From AP-15 sp963737145 (GTDB lineage: Bacteria; Pseudomonadota; Alphaproteobacteria; ATCC43930; CGMCC-115725): 64,000 bases of DNA. The position numbers were made by a program, and so were the translations under genes. Below the pieces are notes generated by a model. The model was given only the letters and a program-made list of their open reading frames with translations, was not told the origin of the DNA and did no database searches. Below are positions 37,289 to 47,400 of this stretch, piece by piece. Where the stretch lies: NCBI GenBank assembly GCA_963737145.1, contig CAVTRO010000004.1:789868-853867 (forward strand), given 5' to 3'. Within the stretch, counting starts at the first letter, position 1, and every line of letters starts with the position of its first letter.

Positions 37289-38503
37289 TTACTCGGCCGC
37301 CGCCCGCGCCGGTTCCTTTAGGCTGCTCATGTAGCGGATGCTGACCGGCTGGTTGGTTTCGAACGGGCTTTTCAGGTCGAGTTCCTTGGCCATCTCGCGC
37401 AGCGCCGGGAACACCTCCTGCCCCAAAAGGCGGATGCAGGTCTTGGCGTCTTCGTGCGTGACGTTGCCGTCATTCCCCCAGACGCCGAGAATGCCGGGCC
37501 GGGTCTCTTCGAGCAGGATGCGGAGTTTGGCGATGACCTGCTTTGGCGTGCCGGCGATGATCATCAAGTCTTCGAGCTGTTTTTCCAGCTCCGGGCGATA
37601 GCGGGGGTTTTTTGACCGGCCGGAGGCAAACTCGACAAAGGCACGGCGGTTTTCGGGACTTCCGTAACCCGAGGGGGTGCTCCACACGGGGTGCGCGAGA
37701 CCGGTGAATTCGCCCTGCATCCATCTGAATTGGGCGGCGTTCGCGAGCGCCTTCTCCTCGGTCTCGGCGACATGGATCTGCTTCAACATCCCGTGATAGT
37801 CCGCACCGCCGGTAAAGCCGGTCTCGGCCGCCACGTTGTCGTAGATCTCCCAGATCCGCTTCGTGCGATCGATCGGCGTGTTGAGCGCGATGTAAGGGTA
37901 GCCGTGCTGAGCCGCCCAGACGACGGTCTCGGGGCTGATCACGCCCGGGATCCAGATCCGCGGATGCGGCTTCTGCAACGGCACGGCCCACGGATTGACG
38001 ACGCGGTGCTGATAATGGGTGCCTTCCCAGCGAAACGGTCCCTCGCGCGTCCACGCGGCGACGATCAAATCGTGCGCCTCCTGAAAGCGGTCCCGATTGA
38101 AGGCCGGGTTGACGCCGGCGGCGAGCTGCTCCTGGCCACCGCCGCGCACAAAGCCCGAAACCAGCCGGCCCTTTGAGATCATGTCGATCATCGACAATTC
38201 CTCGGCGAGCCGCACCGGATTGTCGGCCAAGGGCAGTGGGTTGCCGAGCAAGATGATTTTCGCGTTTTTGGTGACCGCGGCAAGGATCGAGGCAAAGATG
38301 TTGCACTTGGCCTGCATGCAGAACGGCGCATTGTGGTGCTCGTTCAGCATAAAGCCTTCGATGCCCATCTCCTCCGCATAGATGTAATGCTCGAGATATT
38401 CGTTATAGAGCCGGCTTCCGGCCACCGGGTCGAAGTATTTGTTGGAGAACATCAGCGCCGTGGCGCCGAATTTCAGCCCCTGCTCGGCCGGATAGGCCGA
38501 CAT
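37289..38503 (-). CDS. LLM-class flavin-dependent oxidoreductase (luciferase-like monooxygenase)
   Basis: 404 residues of a TIM-barrel FMN-dependent enzyme. Landmarks: EEMGIEGFMLNEHHNAPFCM (the conserved EHH), ILLGNPLPLADNPVRLAEEL, MIDMISKGRLVSGFVRGGG, and WIPGVISPETVVWAAQHGY. Family members oxidise small organic molecules using reduced flavin supplied by a partner. The substrate is unknown. It lies just upstream of the CYTH-CHAD gene on the same strand and close to a remnant of another family member on the opposite strand. Confidence 0.9.
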   Translation of the reverse strand: MSAYPAEQGLKFGATALMFSNKYFDPVAGSRLYNEYLEHYIYAEEMGIEGFMLNEHHNAPFCMQAKCNIFASILAAVTKNAKIILLGNPLPLADNPVRLAEELSMIDMISKGRLVSGFVRGGGQEQLAAGVNPAFNRDRFQEAHDLIVAAWTREGPFRWEGTHYQHRVVNPWAVPLQKPHPRIWIPGVISPETVVWAAQHGYPYIALNTPIDRTKRIWEIYDNVAAETGFTGGADYHGMLKQIHVAETEEKALANAAQFRWMQGEFTGLAHPVWSTPSGYGSPENRRAFVEFASGRSKNPRYRPELEKQLEDLMIIAGTPKQVIAKLRILLEETRPGILGVWGNDGNVTHEDAKTCIRLLGQEVFPALREMAKELDLKSPFETNQPVSIRYMSSLKEPARAAAE

Positions 38504-38772
38504 CGGCTGCTCGGTAAAGTACCATCAGCTGCATGCGTGTCTCCGTCTCTGGCGTGGTCCTGCGCTGGCGTGCCGCAAAGGGGAGAGGTAATGATAAGCG
38601 CTGCTGAAGAAGATCGCACCACCGGAGAAGTCATCGAGCCGCCGCCGGCGCGGCGGAACCGGTGAGCGGCGATGAGATGCCCTAATCGCCGATGGTTCCA
38701 AGGCTGCCAATAAGGCACTCAGGCCGATAGGGTTCGGCTGGTGGGCATGGCCCGTTCTTGTTGAGGAATGGC

Positions 38773-39024
38773 ATGATCACAAAATTCGACAGCCGCTTTG
38801 CCGGCGATGTCGACATGGACGATGTCGGCTACGGCGGTGTGCCGGAGAAACGCTATCCGGCGCTAGACCGGGTGTTGGTCCAAGAATGGGTCGGGGTACC
38901 CCAATTCGTCTGTCTCGAACAGCTGGAGCGCTTCGCCGCCGAGGTCATGCCGGCGTTCCAGAAGGCGAAAGTCGTCGAGCCGGCAATTGGCCTAGCTGCC
39001 ATGCGACGTTCCGTCGTGCAATGA
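38773..39024 (+). pseudogene. Deletion remnant of a luciferase-like monooxygenase gene
   Basis: An 83-codon frame from ATG 38773, with GAGG at proper spacing. The first residues MITKFDSRFAGDVDMDDVGYGG resemble the N-terminus of LLM flavoenzymes. They are followed directly by YPALDRVLV and QLERFAAEVMPAFQKAK, which resemble the family's C-terminal end (a QLERFAEEVMPAF-type motif). Around 300 residues between are absent. The most economical reading is an internal deletion of a gene related to its neighbour. The short product is unlikely to fold as a barrel. Confidence 0.5.
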
Positions 39025-39076
39025 TCGTTCAGGGTGTATACATTCTGACCAACCTCTCAAGAAGGAGTGTCCGCAT

Positions 39077-40009
39077 ATGACACCAGCATCGCAGAAATTC
39101 ACGGCAGGTCCCTTGACGTTCGTCGTCAGGCATGAATTGTGGGACGGCAACATCCAGGATCACGCGGACCAAGGCGTCTCGATCGCCGTGATGGCCGATG
39201 TCGCCGGCAAGGCGACGACCCTTGTGCGGTTCAACTGCTTCGACATCGAAAAAAGCTACGAGTACGCGCCCGAAAATCCCGATCTGCAGGTCGCCGGGCC
39301 GGAGATGCTGGGTGGCGCATCCCTGACGAACCTCTACCGGATGGACCCGATCACCGACGGGAACCCGATCGGCTGGACGATCAAGACGCTCAGAACGAAG
39401 CTGCCGAAAATGCTGGAGCGGGCCGGCTATCCGCAGATCGCCAAGGCGACCGAGATGTCGGAGGTACGGGATGTCCTGCCCGATCTGGAAGCCTGCGCTC
39501 GCGAGCTCTATGCGACCAAACGGAATACCGTCAAACACAACCGCGGTACGCACATCTTCGAAGCCGGCAACATCCGCTTCGGGCTCGAGATGCGGCGGCT
39601 GCCGCTGGGCGATGGCGGCCTCGCGATCCATGTGCTGGCCGATATCGGCGGCACGCCGGGAAAGAATTACACCGAAGAAACCGAGCTGCTGGCGTTCGAT
39701 CACTTCTGGAACGGCGCGCATTACCACTATGGGCCGCGCAATAAGAACCACCGCATCTATTGGGACCGGACATTGGTCGAAGATCCGCTCGCGTGGACCT
39801 TGGAGCAGTTCGAGACCGGAAAATTGCGCGCGATGATCGAGCGCGCCGGCTATCCGGGGATCGCGGCCGATCTCGACACGGACAAGATCGCCTCTGTTTT
39901 CCCGGCGATGAAGCAGCAGGCGCTCGAGATGTGGGAGGAAGGTCGGCGGTTGACCGGTCACCCGGGGCTGCCGTTGGAGCCAACTCCGAACCTGGCCGCC
40001 GCCGAATAA
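39077..40009 (+). CDS. Protein of unknown function with two-fold internal repeat
   Basis: 310 residues with GGAG upstream of ATG 39077. No signal or membrane span. The chain is two similar halves: PLTFVVRHELWDGNIQDHAD...VRFNCFDIEKSYEYAPEN...KLPKMLERAGYPQIAKATE and IRFGLEMRRLPLGDGGLAIH...LAFDHFWNGAHYHYGPRN...KLRAMIERAGYPGIAADLD. The MLERAGYP/MIERAGYP helix, the F-x-F/Y-Y-P-x-N strand and a following VLPDLEACA/VFPAMKQQA helix align. This points to an ancient domain duplication of about 125 residues. I do not recognise the family. It stands upstream of the GST-like gene and may share its transcript. Confidence 0.7.
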   Translation: MTPASQKFTAGPLTFVVRHELWDGNIQDHADQGVSIAVMADVAGKATTLVRFNCFDIEKSYEYAPENPDLQVAGPEMLGGASLTNLYRMDPITDGNPIGWTIKTLRTKLPKMLERAGYPQIAKATEMSEVRDVLPDLEACARELYATKRNTVKHNRGTHIFEAGNIRFGLEMRRLPLGDGGLAIHVLADIGGTPGKNYTEETELLAFDHFWNGAHYHYGPRNKNHRIYWDRTLVEDPLAWTLEQFETGKLRAMIERAGYPGIAADLDTDKIASVFPAMKQQALEMWEEGRRLTGHPGLPLEPTPNLAAAE

Positions 40010-40135
40010 GCGCAGAGCTCAGCGTAGGCGCCTCTGCATCGGAGGCCTTGCTCAGACGACCCGGCTCGACGCGGCCGGGTCGTTGCGCTTTATATACCCC
40101 ACCACGCCATTCGTAGCACCCTTGGAGCTCGAGGA

Positions 40136-41011
40136 ATGACTGACACACCCGAATACACGCCTCCCAAGGTCTGGAGTTGGAACAAGCCGAGCGGCGGCCG
40201 GTTCGAAAACATCAACCGCCCGATCGCGGGCGCGACGCACGAGAAGGAGCTGCCGGTCGGCCGGCACCCCCTGCAGCTGTACTCGCTGGGCACGCCGAAC
40301 GGCGTCAAGGTCACGATCATGCTCGAAGAGCTCCTCGCTCTCGGCCACAAAGGCGCGGAATACGATGCGTGGCTGATCCGGATCGGCGAGGGCGACCAGT
40401 TCAGCAGCGGTTTCGTCGCGATAAACCCGAATTCGAAGATCCCGGCGCTGCTGGACCGCAGCGGCGCCAAGCCGATCCGGATCTTCGAGACCGGCGCGAT
40501 CCTGATGCATCTGGCCGAGAAGTTCGGGGAGTTCCTGCCGACGGAGCCCGCCGAGCGCGCCGAATGCCTGTCGTGGCTGTTCTGGCAGATGGGCAGCACG
40601 CCCTATGTCGGCGGCGGCTTCGGCCACTTCTACGCCTATGCGCCGGTCAAGATCGAATACGCGATCGATCGCTTCACGATGGAGACCAAACGCCTGCTCG
40701 ACGTGCTCGACCGCCGCTTGGCGGAGAGCGAGCACGTCGCGGGTCCAGCCTATACGATTGCCGACATCGCGATCTTCCCCTGGTATGGCGGGCTGGCGAA
40801 GTTCAACCAATACGGGGCGGCCGAATTCCTCGCCGTCCACGAGTACAAGAATGTGCAGCGCTGGGCCGACATGCTCCTGGAACGGGCGGCGGTGAGGCGC
40901 GGGCGCATGGTCAACCGCCTCTCCGGCGACCCCTCGGAGCAGTTGCACGAGCGCCACGACGCCAGCGACTTCGAGACAAAGACGCAGGACAAGCTCGCTG
41001 CCGCCGACTGA
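40136..41011 (+). CDS. yghU: YghU-type glutathione S-transferase family protein (disulfide-bond oxidoreductase)
   Basis: 291 residues with the extended N-terminal arm of the Nu-class GST/YghU group (YTPPKVWSWNKPSGGRFENI, GATHEKELPVGRHPLQLYSL). The thioredoxin-like domain then has LGTPNGVKVTIMLEELLALG and the GSH-site INPNSKIPALLD with IFETGAILMHLAEKFG. The C-terminal helical domain has YTIADIAIFPW. Members bind two glutathiones and reduce disulfide or peroxide. The protein is cytoplasmic. It begins 126 bp after the duplicated unknown gene. Confidence 0.9.
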   Translation: MTDTPEYTPPKVWSWNKPSGGRFENINRPIAGATHEKELPVGRHPLQLYSLGTPNGVKVTIMLEELLALGHKGAEYDAWLIRIGEGDQFSSGFVAINPNSKIPALLDRSGAKPIRIFETGAILMHLAEKFGEFLPTEPAERAECLSWLFWQMGSTPYVGGGFGHFYAYAPVKIEYAIDRFTMETKRLLDVLDRRLAESEHVAGPAYTIADIAIFPWYGGLAKFNQYGAAEFLAVHEYKNVQRWADMLLERAAVRRGRMVNRLSGDPSEQLHERHDASDFETKTQDKLAAAD

Positions 41012-41048
41012 GCCCAAGATCGCCAACGCGCACCCCCGTTCGCGGCGA

Positions 41049-42189
41049 TCAGGTGACCTCTGCCGAGGAAAGACGCAACCGCGCCAGATTGGCGAAATGA
41101 CCGCTGGGATGCTGCTCCAGATAGGCCCCCAATTCCTCACGCCGATTGCTGTCTTTCACGGAATTCCAGAACGCAAGGTCGAGAGGATCTGCGGCCGGGG
41201 GTGCAGACGCCAAATCTGGAGAATTCTCAGACGAGAGCGCGGCTGAATCGAGTCGCGTTCTGGCCAATGAGGCAAACGTGCCCTCCGGGTATCGTTCGAG
41301 ATAAGATTCGAGCTCGGCCGGGGTACCATTTTTCACGCTTTCCCAGAACGCCAGCTCCAGGGCGGCCTCACTATCGGCGGATAATTCGGAGGTTTCTGCT
41401 TCAGCCTCCGGGAGGCTTTCCGACAATTGCAGGGCCGCATCGAGTTCGTGCTTGAGCGATACATGCGAAGGTGCCCTCCGAATATCGTTCAAGGTAAGAT
41501 TCGAGTTCTGCAGAAGTGCCGTTCTTCACGGTTTCCCAAAAGGCGAGCTCGAGGGCGGCCTCGGTATCGGCCGACAACTCGGAGATCCCCAGCGAAGCGG
41601 TAGGCGTCTCTGCCACATTGGTCATGTCGTCGGGGCCGGGAGGCTTCAGGTCAGCCGCATCGGTGGCGACGCGAAGCCGGAAAGCGCGGATCGGGTGGGC
41701 AATGTTCTTGACGAGCTGTTCGCCGAGGTCGTCGAAAACCATTCCACTACGGTGCCGGAGGTGGTCGTGCACCCCTCGCGATATGCAAATCTCGCCGCCC
41801 CTGACCAGGCCTTCCAGCCGCGCCGCAACATTTACCCCATCACCAAAGATGTCGCCCTCCTTGACCATGACGTCACCAAGGTTGATGCCAATCCGGAAGC
41901 GCATTCGTCGCGCTTCGGCTTCCTCCTCATTTGCTTTCGCGAGCGTCTCTTGTATTTCGATCGCGCAGTGCACAGCGTCGACCACACTTGCGAATTCGGC
42001 GAGCACGCTGTCGCCGGCTGTGTTCGCAATCCGGCCTTTGTGCCGCGAGATGAGCTCGTCGGCCAAGGCGCGGTGCGCCGACAAGACCGCGAGAGTAGCC
42101 TCTTCATCAGCGTGCATCAGGCGGCTGTAGCCCTCGACATCGGCTGCGAGGATAGCCACCAGTCGTCTCTCGAGCGGCGGGGCTTCCAT
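41049..42189 (-). CDS. Class III adenylate/guanylate cyclase with C-terminal repeat tail (one frameshift)
   Basis: About 379 residues if one extra A near 41443 is removed. ATG 42189 (MEAPPLERRLVAILAADVEG) has AGAGG upstream. The catalytic domain spans about residues 8-180, with metal-binding Asp in LAADVEGYSRLM and in NTAGDSVLAEF, then GINLGDVMVKEGDIFGDGVN. There is no membrane domain and no HAMP. The tail holds three copies of an LELAFWETVKNGTSAELESY-like unit of about 60-70 residues (each followed by LERYPEGTFASLARTRL-like sequence). I know similar tails on caspase-like and cyclase proteins of alphaproteobacteria. Their role is not established; they may be protein-binding. Confidence 0.83.
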
Positions 42190-42424
42190 CTCGAGAACCT
42201 CTATTCTGGGCACTGATCGAACACGGTGAAGGGATACATGCGGCTCCACTTAAGTTGACCCTCGGTTCCGGCACCCGCCAGCTTACACTCGCCCGAAATC
42301 GGATGGTAAATTGTATCGGCACAAATACGAGTGATCGGGGTCCTCGAACAATGCAGATGACTGGTCTGACCGAACCCGAGCGGGAAGCGCGCGTCGACCG
42401 CGAAAACAGCGCCGAGCGGACCGC

Positions 42425-44093
42425 GTGGCCCGAGCGCAGCTTTGCGGCTGTTTGATTGGTGCGCTGGCGCTGATGGCGGCATCGGATGCCGGCGCGGCGA
42501 GGGCCGTCTGCGTCGAAAACGCGACGGTCGTCGAGCTGCGTCAGGCGCTGTCCGCCGGCGATGCTACCGCCGCGGGGCTGGTGCAGGCTTATCTGGCGCG
42601 AATCGCAGGCCTACGACCGAGCCGGCCCGCGCCTCACTGCCGTGCGCGAGGTCAACCCGGACGCGCCCGCGATCGCCGCTCAATCAGATGCGAGGGAGCC
42701 GGCTGGGCGCCGCCCGCTTGAAGGCATTCCGATCCTGATCAAGGACAACATCGCCACCGCCGACGCCCAACACACGACAGCTGGTTCGCTTGCGCTCGAG
42801 GGCGCGCGGGCAAAAGACGAGGCGACGCTTGTGAAGTTGCTGCGGCAGTCGGGGGCGGTGATTCTCGGCAAGGCCAATTTGACCGAGTTCGCCAACATCA
42901 TCGCGATAGATATGCCGGCCGGCTACAGCTCGCTCGGCGGGCAGGTCAAGAACCCTTACGCGCCCGAACTGGACGACAAGGGTGTGCCGATTGTCCCGCC
43001 TGGCGGGTCGAGCTCGGGATCGGCGGTCGCCGTGGCGGCCGGGCTCGCGGCTGCGGCGATCGGCACCGAAACCTCGGGATCGCTGCTGTCGCCGGCAAGC
43101 CAGAACGGTGTCGTCACGGTCAAGCCGACCGTGGGCCTCATCAGCCGCGCCGGCATAGTCCCGATCGCACATAACCAGGACACTGCCGGCCCGCTGACGC
43201 GCACAGTGCGCGACGCGGCAATTCTACTCAACGTGCTGGCCGCCGGCGACCCACTCGACCCGGCTACTGCAGAGCTGCAGCGCCCAGCGGATTATACGAG
43301 CTTTCTCGATAGGGACGGCCTCAAAGGCGCTCGGATCGGCGTGCCGAGCGACCCCTCCGACCCGGCGAACGACGTTTACTATGGCATGCTTTCGACGCGC
43401 GCCGCCGCTGTGATGCGCGAAGTCGTCGCGGTGCTCGAACGCGAAGGGGCGACGATCGTGCGCGCCAACATCCCGACCGAGGGATGGATCGGCGGTCCCG
43501 GCACCGAGATGGCGATCCTCAACCGCAATCCGGAAAGCGCGACGAAGAACCAGCCGGCACGCCGGCCAATCGTCTTCATTTACGAATTGAAGCACGACCT
43601 GAACCTCTATTTGCGCGATTGGGCCACGGAGACCGGCATGCGGAGCCTTGCCGATATCGTGGCGTTCAATACCGAACACGCCGACCGCGCCTTGCGCTTC
43701 GGCCAGGACATGTTTCTCGCCGCCGAGGCGACCCGCGGCGATTTGAGCGAGCTCGAATACATCTCGGCAAGGCAGATGGATTTGCGCGCCTCTCGCACCC
43801 TTGGGCTCGACGCCTATATGGACGAGCACCGGCTCGACGCGGTGCTGTTCCCGGCCGCGGTCGGCGCCGCGATCGCCGCCAAGGCCGGCTATCCGAGCGT
43901 CCAGGTGCCCGCCGGCTTCGTCTCCGGGATGCGCGACAAAGAGACGCCGGACTACCCCTACGGCGCCACCTTCACCGGCCGGGCCTGGAGCGAGCCCACC
44001 CTGCTCCGCCTCGCCTACGCGTTCGAAGAAGCGACGCAAGCCCGTCGACCTGCGCCCGATCTGCCGCCGCTCAATTCGGCTTGCGGACGGTAA
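42425..44093 (+). CDS. Amidase signature enzyme, exported (one frameshift)
   Basis: About 555 residues after removing one extra G near 42611. GTG 42425 opens a signal peptide (LCGCLIGALALMAASDAGAA). The amidase signature domain has the catalytic Lys in IPILIKDNIATAD, the Ser-cisSer-Lys core in PPGGSSSGSAVAVAAG, and TETSGSLLSPAS. The late part is typical of the family (AVLFPAAVGAAIAAKAGYPS, QVPAGFV). It should hydrolyse amides in the periplasm; the substrate is unknown. It is divergent from the cyclase. Confidence 0.85.
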
Positions 44094-44206
44094 ATCACCC
44101 TCCGGGGGGACTAAAATGTGAGGCCGAGACGAGGCGCTCGGTGTTGTAGGGGTAAGGGACGTTTGGAGGTCATCGACTTGTTTCGGTCGTGGTTGGCGGA
44201 GGAATG

Positions 44207-46199
44207 ATGCGCTTTCGCAATCGCACCGATGCCGGCCGTCAACTCGCGGAACGGCTCGCCGCTTACATCAACCGCCCGGATGTTCTCGTCCTCGCCTTAC
44301 CTCGCGGCGGGGTTCCGGTCGCTTTCGAAGTGGCCCGCTCGCTGGGCGCGCCGCTCGATGTCTTTCTCGTGCGCAAGCTCGGTGTGCCCGGTCACGAGGA
44401 GCTTGCGATGGGCGCGGTCGCGACCGGCGGGGTCCGCGTCCTGAACAACGAAATCGTGCACGGTCTTGGCATTCAGGAAAGTGAGATCGAGGCGGTGGTG
44501 GCTCGCGAGCTGCAGGAGCTTGCCCGGCGCGAGCGCCTTTACCGCGGCGGGCGACCGGCTCCCGAAGTTGAAGGCAATACCGTCATCCTGGTGGATGACG
44601 GGCTGGCCACCGGAGCCACGATGCGGGCCGCCGTCCGGGCGCTGAAGCAGCAGCATCCCGAGTGCATTGTCGTGGCGGTTCCGACCGCTTCTTCGGATAC
44701 CGGCGAGGCGCTCAAAGCAGAAGCCGACGAAGTATTTTGCGTCATCACTCCCGAGCCGTTCTTCGCTGTCGGCTGTTGGTACGACGATTTTGCGCAGACG
44801 ACCGATGCCGAAGTCCGCGACCTCCTGGCGCGCCAGCAGAGCCGGGACGCTTCGCCCCGAAGCACCGGCACGGGTTTGGGTTTATCGGCCTTGCGGAGCG
44901 CCATCCATCAGATGATGGGGGAAGCCGAAGATTATCGGCCGCTATTGGATCGCATCGGCGATGCGCACCTCGTGCTGCTCGGGGAGGCGTCCCACGGGAC
45001 CCACGAATTCTATCGCGAGCGCGCGCGGATCACACGAATGCTGATCGAGGAAAAGGGGTTTGGCGCGGTCGCGGTCGAAGCGGACTGGCCTGACGCCTAC
45101 CGTGTCAATCGGTATGTGCGCAATCTCAGTGGCGACGCGGATGTCGACCGGGCTCTCGGTGAGTTCCAGCGCTTCCCGAGATGGATGTGGCGCAATACCG
45201 AAGTTGCCGAATTCATCGACTGGCTGCGGGCCTATAACAACTCGCTTTCGGCCGGTGCGAGAAAAACCGGCTTTTACGGCCTCGATCTCTACAGTCTGCA
45301 CGCCTCGATGAAAGCGGTGCAGGATTATCTCGAACGGGTCGATCCGAAGGCGGCGGAGCGGGCCCGCACGCGTTACGCCTGCTTCGACCATTTCGGCCCG
45401 GATCCGCAGATCTACGGCTTTGTCGCAGCTACTGACACGGACAGATCGTGTCGCGATCAGGTCGTCGCCCAACTCGTCGAGATGCATGACCGGGCCATCG
45501 AGCAAGCCCGCAATGACGGCCGAATCGCAGAAGACGAGCTCTTCTTTGCCGAGCAGAATGCGCGATTGGTGAAAAACGCCGAAAGCTATTACCGCTCGAT
45601 GTTTTTCGGGGATGTGTCGTCGTGGAACCTGCGCGACCGGCACATGGTCAAGTCGCTGGAGGCGTTGATGGCGCATCTCTCTCGAGGCGGGCCGGCAAAG
45701 ATCGTCGTCTGGGCGCATAATTCGCACCTCGGCGATGCCCGCGCGACGGAAATGGGGCAACGCGGCGAGTTGAATGTCGGGCCAACTCGTACGCGAGAAA
45801 CACGGGCAGGATGCCGTGCTGGTCGGGTTCACGACCGACCACGGCACCGTGACGGCCGCCACCGACTGGGGCGGCCCGGCCGAGCTCAAGCGGGTTCGTC
45901 CGGCACTCCCCGGGAGCTGGGAGAGGCTGTTCCATACCGATCTTCCGGCGCGCTTTCTGCTCACCTGGCGCCCTGGCGACCCGCTGCACCAGGCGCTGCG
46001 CAGTTCCCGTCTCGAGCGGGCGATCGGGGTCATCTACCGCCCGGAAACCGAGCGCGCGAGCCACTATTTCACCGCAACTCTGGCCGATCAGTTCGACGCG
46101 ATCCTGCACTTCGATGAAACCCGCGCCCTCGAACCGCTCGATGTCGGCGCGGAATGGCGCTCGGAGGACGTGCCGGAGACATTCCCGTTTGCGGTGTAA
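44207..46199 (+). CDS. Phosphoribosyltransferase-erythromycin esterase fusion (one frameshift)
   Basis: About 663 residues after removing one extra base near 45781. ATG 44207 (MRFRNRTDAGRQLAERL) is chosen because GGAGG lies at suitable spacing. Residues 1-220 form a type I phosphoribosyltransferase with the PRPP loop VILVDDGLATGATM and ALPRGGVPVAFEVA. Residues about 235-663 are erythromycin-esterase-like: LVLLGEASHGTHEFYRERA (catalytic Glu/His), VAVEADWPDAYRVNRYV, and KIVVWAHNSHLGDAR. The two domains are often fused in bacteria. Macrolide esterase activity is not proven for this subgroup, so a general hydrolase role is possible. Confidence 0.83.
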
Positions 46200-46229
46200 T
46201 CGATGCTGACTGATGGACAGAGTTGCGGG

Positions 46230-47294
46230 CTAACCAGACCTACCGAGGATCGACTGAGCCTCCCGCACCAGCTGCTCCACGAGTTCCCCGGCCGGCATCT
46301 CCCTGACCAATGGCGCCGCTTGACCTGCCCAGAAGGGCATGAACTCGGCGCGCGCCTCCTCGCTTGGCAATTGTCGGAGCGGGCCGACGACGCTCGCCTG
46401 CAGTGGGAACTCCAATGGTTTGCTCTCGGCCATCTCGGTAATAAAGCGGTTGCGCAGGGCGCGGGCCTGACGGCCGGTAAAGGCGCGCGTCAGCTCGGTC
46501 CCGTCGTCGACGGCGCTGCGCAACTGCGCGCGGTGCAGTGGCGAAACAGTGGCTTCGGGGGATCCGAGAAAAGCCGTGCCGAGCTGGGCGCCGCTCGCGC
46601 CGAGAGCGAAGGCCGCCGCGAGGCCACGGCCATCGGCGATGCCCCCGGCCGCGATTACCGGCACGCGCACCGCGTCCGCGATTTGCGGCACCAGCGCCAT
46701 CGTCCCGACCATGCCCGCTCCCGGACTGCCGCTGAAGGTGCCCCGATGGCCGCCGGCTTCATATCCTTGCGCGATGATGACGTCGGCACCGGTTGCTTCG
46801 AGCGAACGCGCCTCGGCGACCGTGGTCGCCGAACTGAGGATGATGCAACCGGCTTCCTTGACTTGCCGAACTGAGGTTGCGTCCGGCAGGCCAAAGTGAA
46901 AGCTGACCACCCGAGGGCGCAGTTCGAGAACGAGACCGAGTCGTTCTTCGTCAAAGGGTGGAAACGGCTCTTTCGGCTCAGGGACCGGTCCCAGCCCGAA
47001 TTCGTCGAAATAGCGTGCGAGCCTCGCTCGCATCCGGGCCGACGCGTCGGGGTCGAGCCGCGGGGGCGAATGGACGAAAAAATTCAGATTGTAGGGACGG
47101 TTTGTCGCTTGGCGCAGCGCGGTGATCTGGTCTCGGACCGTCGCCGGCGGAACACCGGCGCAGCCGATCGACCCCAAAGCGCCCGCATTGCACACCGCCG
47201 CAGCCAGCGCGGGCGAGGCGAAGCCGGCCATTGGCGCCTGAATGATAGGGTGAGTGGTCCCGAGCAGCTCGAGGAAATCCGTGCGTGGCCACAT
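46230..47294 (-). CDS. Nitronate monooxygenase (NPD family)
   Basis: 354 residues from ATG 47294 (MWPRTDFLELLG), preceded by AGGTGAG; the GTG at 47312 would add six residues. An FMN TIM barrel with HPIIQAPMAGFASPALAAAV, GALGSIGCAGVPPATV, the FMN-phosphate loop VPVIAAGGIADGRGLAAAFA, and GYEAGGHRG with the catalytic His. It oxidises alkyl nitronates such as propionate-3-nitronate, detoxifying them. It is convergent with the esterase fusion gene. Confidence 0.92.
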   Translation of the reverse strand: MWPRTDFLELLGTTHPIIQAPMAGFASPALAAAVCNAGALGSIGCAGVPPATVRDQITALRQATNRPYNLNFFVHSPPRLDPDASARMRARLARYFDEFGLGPVPEPKEPFPPFDEERLGLVLELRPRVVSFHFGLPDATSVRQVKEAGCIILSSATTVAEARSLEATGADVIIAQGYEAGGHRGTFSGSPGAGMVGTMALVPQIADAVRVPVIAAGGIADGRGLAAAFALGASGAQLGTAFLGSPEATVSPLHRAQLRSAVDDGTELTRAFTGRQARALRNRFITEMAESKPLEFPLQASVVGPLRQLPSEEARAEFMPFWAGQAAPLVREMPAGELVEQLVREAQSILGRSG

Positions 47295-47400
47295 GTACTC
47301 ACCTACAGTCACCTTCGATAGGGGAGCCTAAGCCATTGCGCCAGCCCGCGACAGTAGGAATCCGGGTTTTCCGAACGGGTTACCCAAAGGTGAAATCGAC

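Noticed and set aside
38591..38665. 24-codon frame with a good ribosome site (GGGGAGAGG) between the two monooxygenase loci
   Set aside because: Too short to support without conservation data. The product is Glu/Arg/Pro-rich with no motif.
39029..39961. 310-codon open frame antisense to the duplicated unknown protein
   Set aside because: The plus-strand frame has a ribosome site and an internal duplication visible at protein level. The antisense product has neither.
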